The position numbers and the translations under genes are program-made. The notes under the pieces were generated by a model. That model was not told the origin of the DNA. It worked only from the letters and a program-made list of their open reading frames with translations, and did no database searches. 64,000 nucleotides of DNA from Lingula anatina (taxonomy: Eukaryota > Brachiopoda > Lingulata > Lingulida > Lingulidae), in the NCBI RefSeq assembly GCF_001039355.2, contig NW_019775399.1:1-64000 (forward strand), read 5' to 3'. Of the stretch, positions 60,571 to 64,000 are shown in pieces. How positions within the stretch are numbered: the stretch's first letter is position 1; each line of letters starts with the position of its first letter.

Positions 60571-61703
60571 GAGTGTCTAAAGAATGTTATAAAAGATTTA
60601 AAAAAAAACACGACACCGGTACTTTGTTATGAATTATGATAAGATGTTGGCGCCTAATGGCTTTTTAACGAGTAACAATACCAGTCGTGTCCTAGACGAT
60701 GAGCTATCATGCTGTAAAGAACGCATAGAAATAAAATATGTGGCGAAACGGTCACATGGGATTTTTTTTTTACAAAATATTTACCTTAATGTTTATCAGT
60801 AGTGTACAATACATGTCAGTTATCTTATCTCAAGATAAACTGTCACAGAGCGGTAGGTGAGAAATCCTGCAAACATTAAATCAGGCGTGCCCCTTGTCAT
60901 TTTAGCAAATTATCAGGATTTTTTTTCATTTAATTCCTTTATTCGAGATAATGCTTATGTGTATTCATAAGGCATGACGAGTTATCACAATGAATTAAAT
61001 AAATATAATTCCTGTTGCGGTTTTAATTCTATACTAATGAACCTAGCGTTCGTGCCCGGCGTTCGTGGTGACGATATCGTTACATCTTTATCATGTCACG
61101 TATACAGCTTGAAGGAAATATACATACACAGCGCGGCGTAACAGCGTCCAGATAATTTTTTACTGAACAAATTCATTTGTATAAGGTATTTAAAAGAGCT
61201 GGAGCCCAGTTGGGCATCTCCATCGTCCGCCTCCACACAGAGTTTTTTCTGCTACTCGGCCATTTAAAAAAAATCCTTAATGAACCAAGCCATTTAACGG
61301 ACTACGTCATAAAACCGAAACCAGGCCAAGATTAATATGCTAAATATAATGAACTTGAGTCACGTAATGGTTACCAATTACCAATGTCACTTAATTTAGA
61401 ATCCAAATATTAGCATCATTTGCATGGAAAAAAGGGTCAGCAAAAATTTTTAAAACAGCCAGTGCAAAAAGGCTGCATTGTATTTTATCAGATTTTTTAA
61501 ACCTCTAATTTTTAAAACTCTAACAACATTTCCCACTCTGATGAACCATGTTATTAACATTGGGGGGGGGGGGGTATATACAGGGAGAGGGGTGGGGAGA
61601 GGAGAGGTGGGAATACAGCAAGACAATAAAGGTGGCTTTGCTAGGCTCAGAATACCTTACCATCCCCTCTCAAAGATGGCACGGGGGGGGGGGGGTAGTT
61701 GGT

Positions 61704-61740
<37 letters not shown>

Positions 61741-64000
61741 AATTTCATTTGGACCCCCAAACTTAGAATGCAGGGGACGGGGTGGAGGGGGGGGGGAGAG
61801 GAGAGACAACAAATTAATATTGTTGAATGAGGATTAAATAATTTGATAACAAGACGAAATAAACTTAATGCCGTTCAAACCATCTGCAGCTTAATTTTCG
61901 GGAGGAGGGCAAAGACTTTGGTAATGCTTCCGCCACTACTTCAACAAAATGTGCCCAGTGTGTATATCTATTTATAACATTGATTTCATAAAGCAGACAA
62001 TGCGCAATTATAAAGTCACGAATTCACAGTGGGAAGTCAAAATTATGAATTCATCTTTACAAAATGATATTAATTTTTGAGTTGGGGAAGCGTGAAATTG
62101 CACGGTGCTCCGTGTAATCTACAAGGCATCCCCGTCTGGTCCTTTCATTTAATATGAGTAATTGTGCCAACCTTTGGTAATCAAGAGTTCATCTTCGTTG
62201 CTCTGAATAGGCAGACTGTCTACAGCATGGAGATAATGCAGGAATGCTCTCCGTTACCCGTGAGAGTGTCTGGTACTCTGCATTTCTCCCAGGGTTTGCG
62301 AAAAGTTTGACTAAAGAATGTTGCGTTTTAACTGAGTGGTGGATTTATTGAATACAAATACTGAACAGAGTTGTAAAATTAAGGCATATTTTTTACAGTT
62401 CAAGTCCTACTACTCGTTTTGGAAATTAATTTTCTTGTCTACTGCCGTGTCTTTTTATGTTGGTAACAGATAAAGCAAAAAGGCAATTTGAAAACCTAAA
62501 TAAATTAAAAGACATTAAAGAACTGGTAAAAATTGCATTTGCACACAAGATGAAAGGAGCTACAATCACAGCCCGCCCACAGATATGACGTTGGAGATAT
62601 TACACGCATTTTTTCAAAATAAAAATTACAGTCCAAGATTAATGTTTTTTTTTCAAGCAAGAATTGAATGGTGTTAAAATGTGCTTAAATGACGACCCAG
62701 TCAAATCCAAGATATAAAACAACTTCTTTTACGGGTAAGAAAAGTGAGAAAACTTCCTACCATCATTTAACTCACCTTGGATCTAATAACATGTTGTTTT
62801 TATAACGGCAAACATTGTGATTTATATCTAAATAACAGAGGCCAATTCAATTATGCGTGCAATGCGTATTGGAAAGTTAATGAAATACGGCGGCTGAAAT
62901 CATTATCATAATTTAGTATTATAAGCTGACACGACAGTTTTGAAATGTCATCAGCGAACATCTTATAATTCTATTACCATTTATGAAGCACTTTACCTTA
63001 ATAAGATATGGCATAAATTACAACCAGGTCATGCTGGGGATAAAGAATCAAATTCTGCATGTTCAAAAAAGGACGGAAAATATTGAAAAAAATAATGGAA
63101 AAAATAGAGTCAAAGTACCTTAGTATGGCGTTAGATGCCAACAGTTTCATTGAAATCTTTTCGCTGATAGATTAAAATCTTGATTCCTAAGTTCCAAATT
63201 CAAGAGGCCAATCTTTCCCGAAATAAATAAATAAATAAATAAATAAATAAATGGATATACAGTGTTTCAGTCGTACCAAATAGTCCAAATTGTTGAATTT
63301 AAGGGTCTTGTCCATTCTCCGGTTGCTTTATAAAAGGAAGAGAACGCTGCTTACCTCAACCCCCTGTTACACCTGGCTTGCGACCGCCTGGAGAACAAAT
63401 CTTGTCCCTCTCACTTAAATAGATAACAAAATATAGACAAATAAAGCACTTAAATGTTTGAAGTTTATAAACAATGATGTATGATAAATTGCCAAAACTT
63501 TAAATACATGTAAGTGAGAGTAGGGAGAAAAGCATTCTCCACAGAATCGCAAGCCCCGTGTAACGGGAATTTCCTTAATGTCTCACCACAGATTTATCAT
63601 GAATGGAATGAGACCGGAAATTACGTCATTAAAGTTTCATCCAGCTTCCGGTTTATAATTTGTGATACACTGGTGGTATTTGTTGTTACGTTCCAGGTGA
63701 ACCTGATGATACTCAGGGTGCGGACGGCTCCATGTACAGTCCGCAGATCAACCAGTATCAGCAGCACATGTACATGTTGATGCAGCAACAACAGCAGAGA
63801 CAGCAGGAAAGACAGCAGCAACAGCTTCAGCGAGAACAATTGTTACAGGAACAGAAACAGAAGCAAAGACAAAAGCAGGAACAACAGCAGCAGCAACGCC
63901 AGCAGGTGGTTGTCCAGCAGCAGCCATCACCCAAGCTGCCAGTTCAGCAGTACGCGTCTGTGAGGCAAAACAAGGATTACGCCAACTCACCGCCACAGGG
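58474..64000 (+). CDS. Secreted glutamine-rich protein, 5' part, runs off the window
   Basis: Exon 1 is 58474-58705 and the next recognised exon is 63697 to the window end. The phase-1 junction (CATAG|gtaagc ... ttccag|GTGAAC) keeps the frame. Exon 1 encodes a signal peptide (core MVILILCLLTAENHAQS) and a short four-Cys segment (DLCPFQFLC, YLYCKDG, LPEGTTC) faintly like half a chitin-binding peritrophin domain. The second exon begins GEPDDTQGADGSMYS and becomes extremely Gln-rich with interspersed Arg, Lys and Glu, then VQQQPSPKLPVQQYASV. Secreted Q-rich proteins occur in molluscan shell matrix, mucus and adhesives; which applies here is unknown. ATG at 58495 is an alternative start. A 673-N gap lies in the intron, so an extra exon cannot be excluded. 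Confidence 0.7.
60529..60565. repeat. GA microsatellite
   Basis: A perfect GA dinucleotide run inside the intron of the Q-rich gene. Confidence 0.95.
61706..61739. repeat. GA microsatellite after G-runs
   Basis: A GA run just downstream of two long G homopolymers in purine-rich DNA. The plus-strand frames read here are repeat translation. Confidence 0.9.

Larger units (their letters stand above)
58706..63696. other. Intron of the Q-rich gene with 673-N gap and repeats
   Basis: Ns fill 58811-59483. The rest is AT-rich with TAA repeats (about 59993-60024), GA repeats (60529-60565 and 61706-61739), G-runs (61562-61573 and 61684-61695) and an AAAT tract (63219-63250). No additional coding exon is recognised. 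The long frames on the minus strand across the gap are runs of N. Confidence 0.7.

Noticed and set aside
1-64000. CRISPR arrays, rRNA genes, bacterial operons
   Set aside because: No regularly spaced direct repeats with unique spacers and no rRNA-like sequence; the region is clearly eukaryotic.

Overview
This window is nuclear DNA from an animal. It is AT-rich, its genes are split by long spliceosomal introns (GT...AG), and it carries many microsatellites, short foldback elements and three assembly gaps (37, 1 and 673 N). Gene content (HBP1, a RING/B-box protein, secreted PAN/apple and thrombospondin type 1 modules, a glutamine-rich secreted protein) fits a marine lophotrochozoan. A bivalve mollusc is my best guess, but that is inference only. 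Exon structures were read by eye from splice sites and reading-frame phase, with no homology search.

Layout. 1-7531: no recognisable gene; simple repeats and a short hAT-like element. 7532-12529 (-): a 575-residue armadillo-like protein in seven exons (gene A). 15036-28590 (+): a 1678-residue paralogue in thirteen exons (gene B). A and B are head to head about 2.5 kb apart, and their central exons match in length, phase and sequence. Gene B carries a 3.2 kb exon for a disordered acidic region with an RVxF-type PP1-docking motif. 33053-37630 (-): HBP1, an AXH plus HMG-box transcription factor, convergent with gene B. 39455-41081 (+): a 322-residue basic protein with a PIP-box-like motif, distantly AUNIP-like. 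43213-44627 (+): a two-exon RING + B-box protein without the rest of a TRIM. 45967-49710 and 53064-54927 (+): a tandem pair of secreted PAN-TSP1-PAN genes. 58474 to the window end (+): the start of a secreted cysteine-containing, glutamine-rich protein interrupted by the 673-N gap.

The genes do not form an operon-like unit. The two local relationships are gene duplications: the old inverted A/B pair and the younger tandem PAN-TSP1 pair. Mobile DNA is mostly small non-autonomous elements: three copies of a hAT-like element with 5-bp target duplications, several PIF/Harbinger-like foldbacks with TAA/TTA duplications (one nested inside another), a perfect 38-bp hairpin in an HBP1 intron, and a probable LTR plus primer-binding-site remnant upstream of the AUNIP-like gene.
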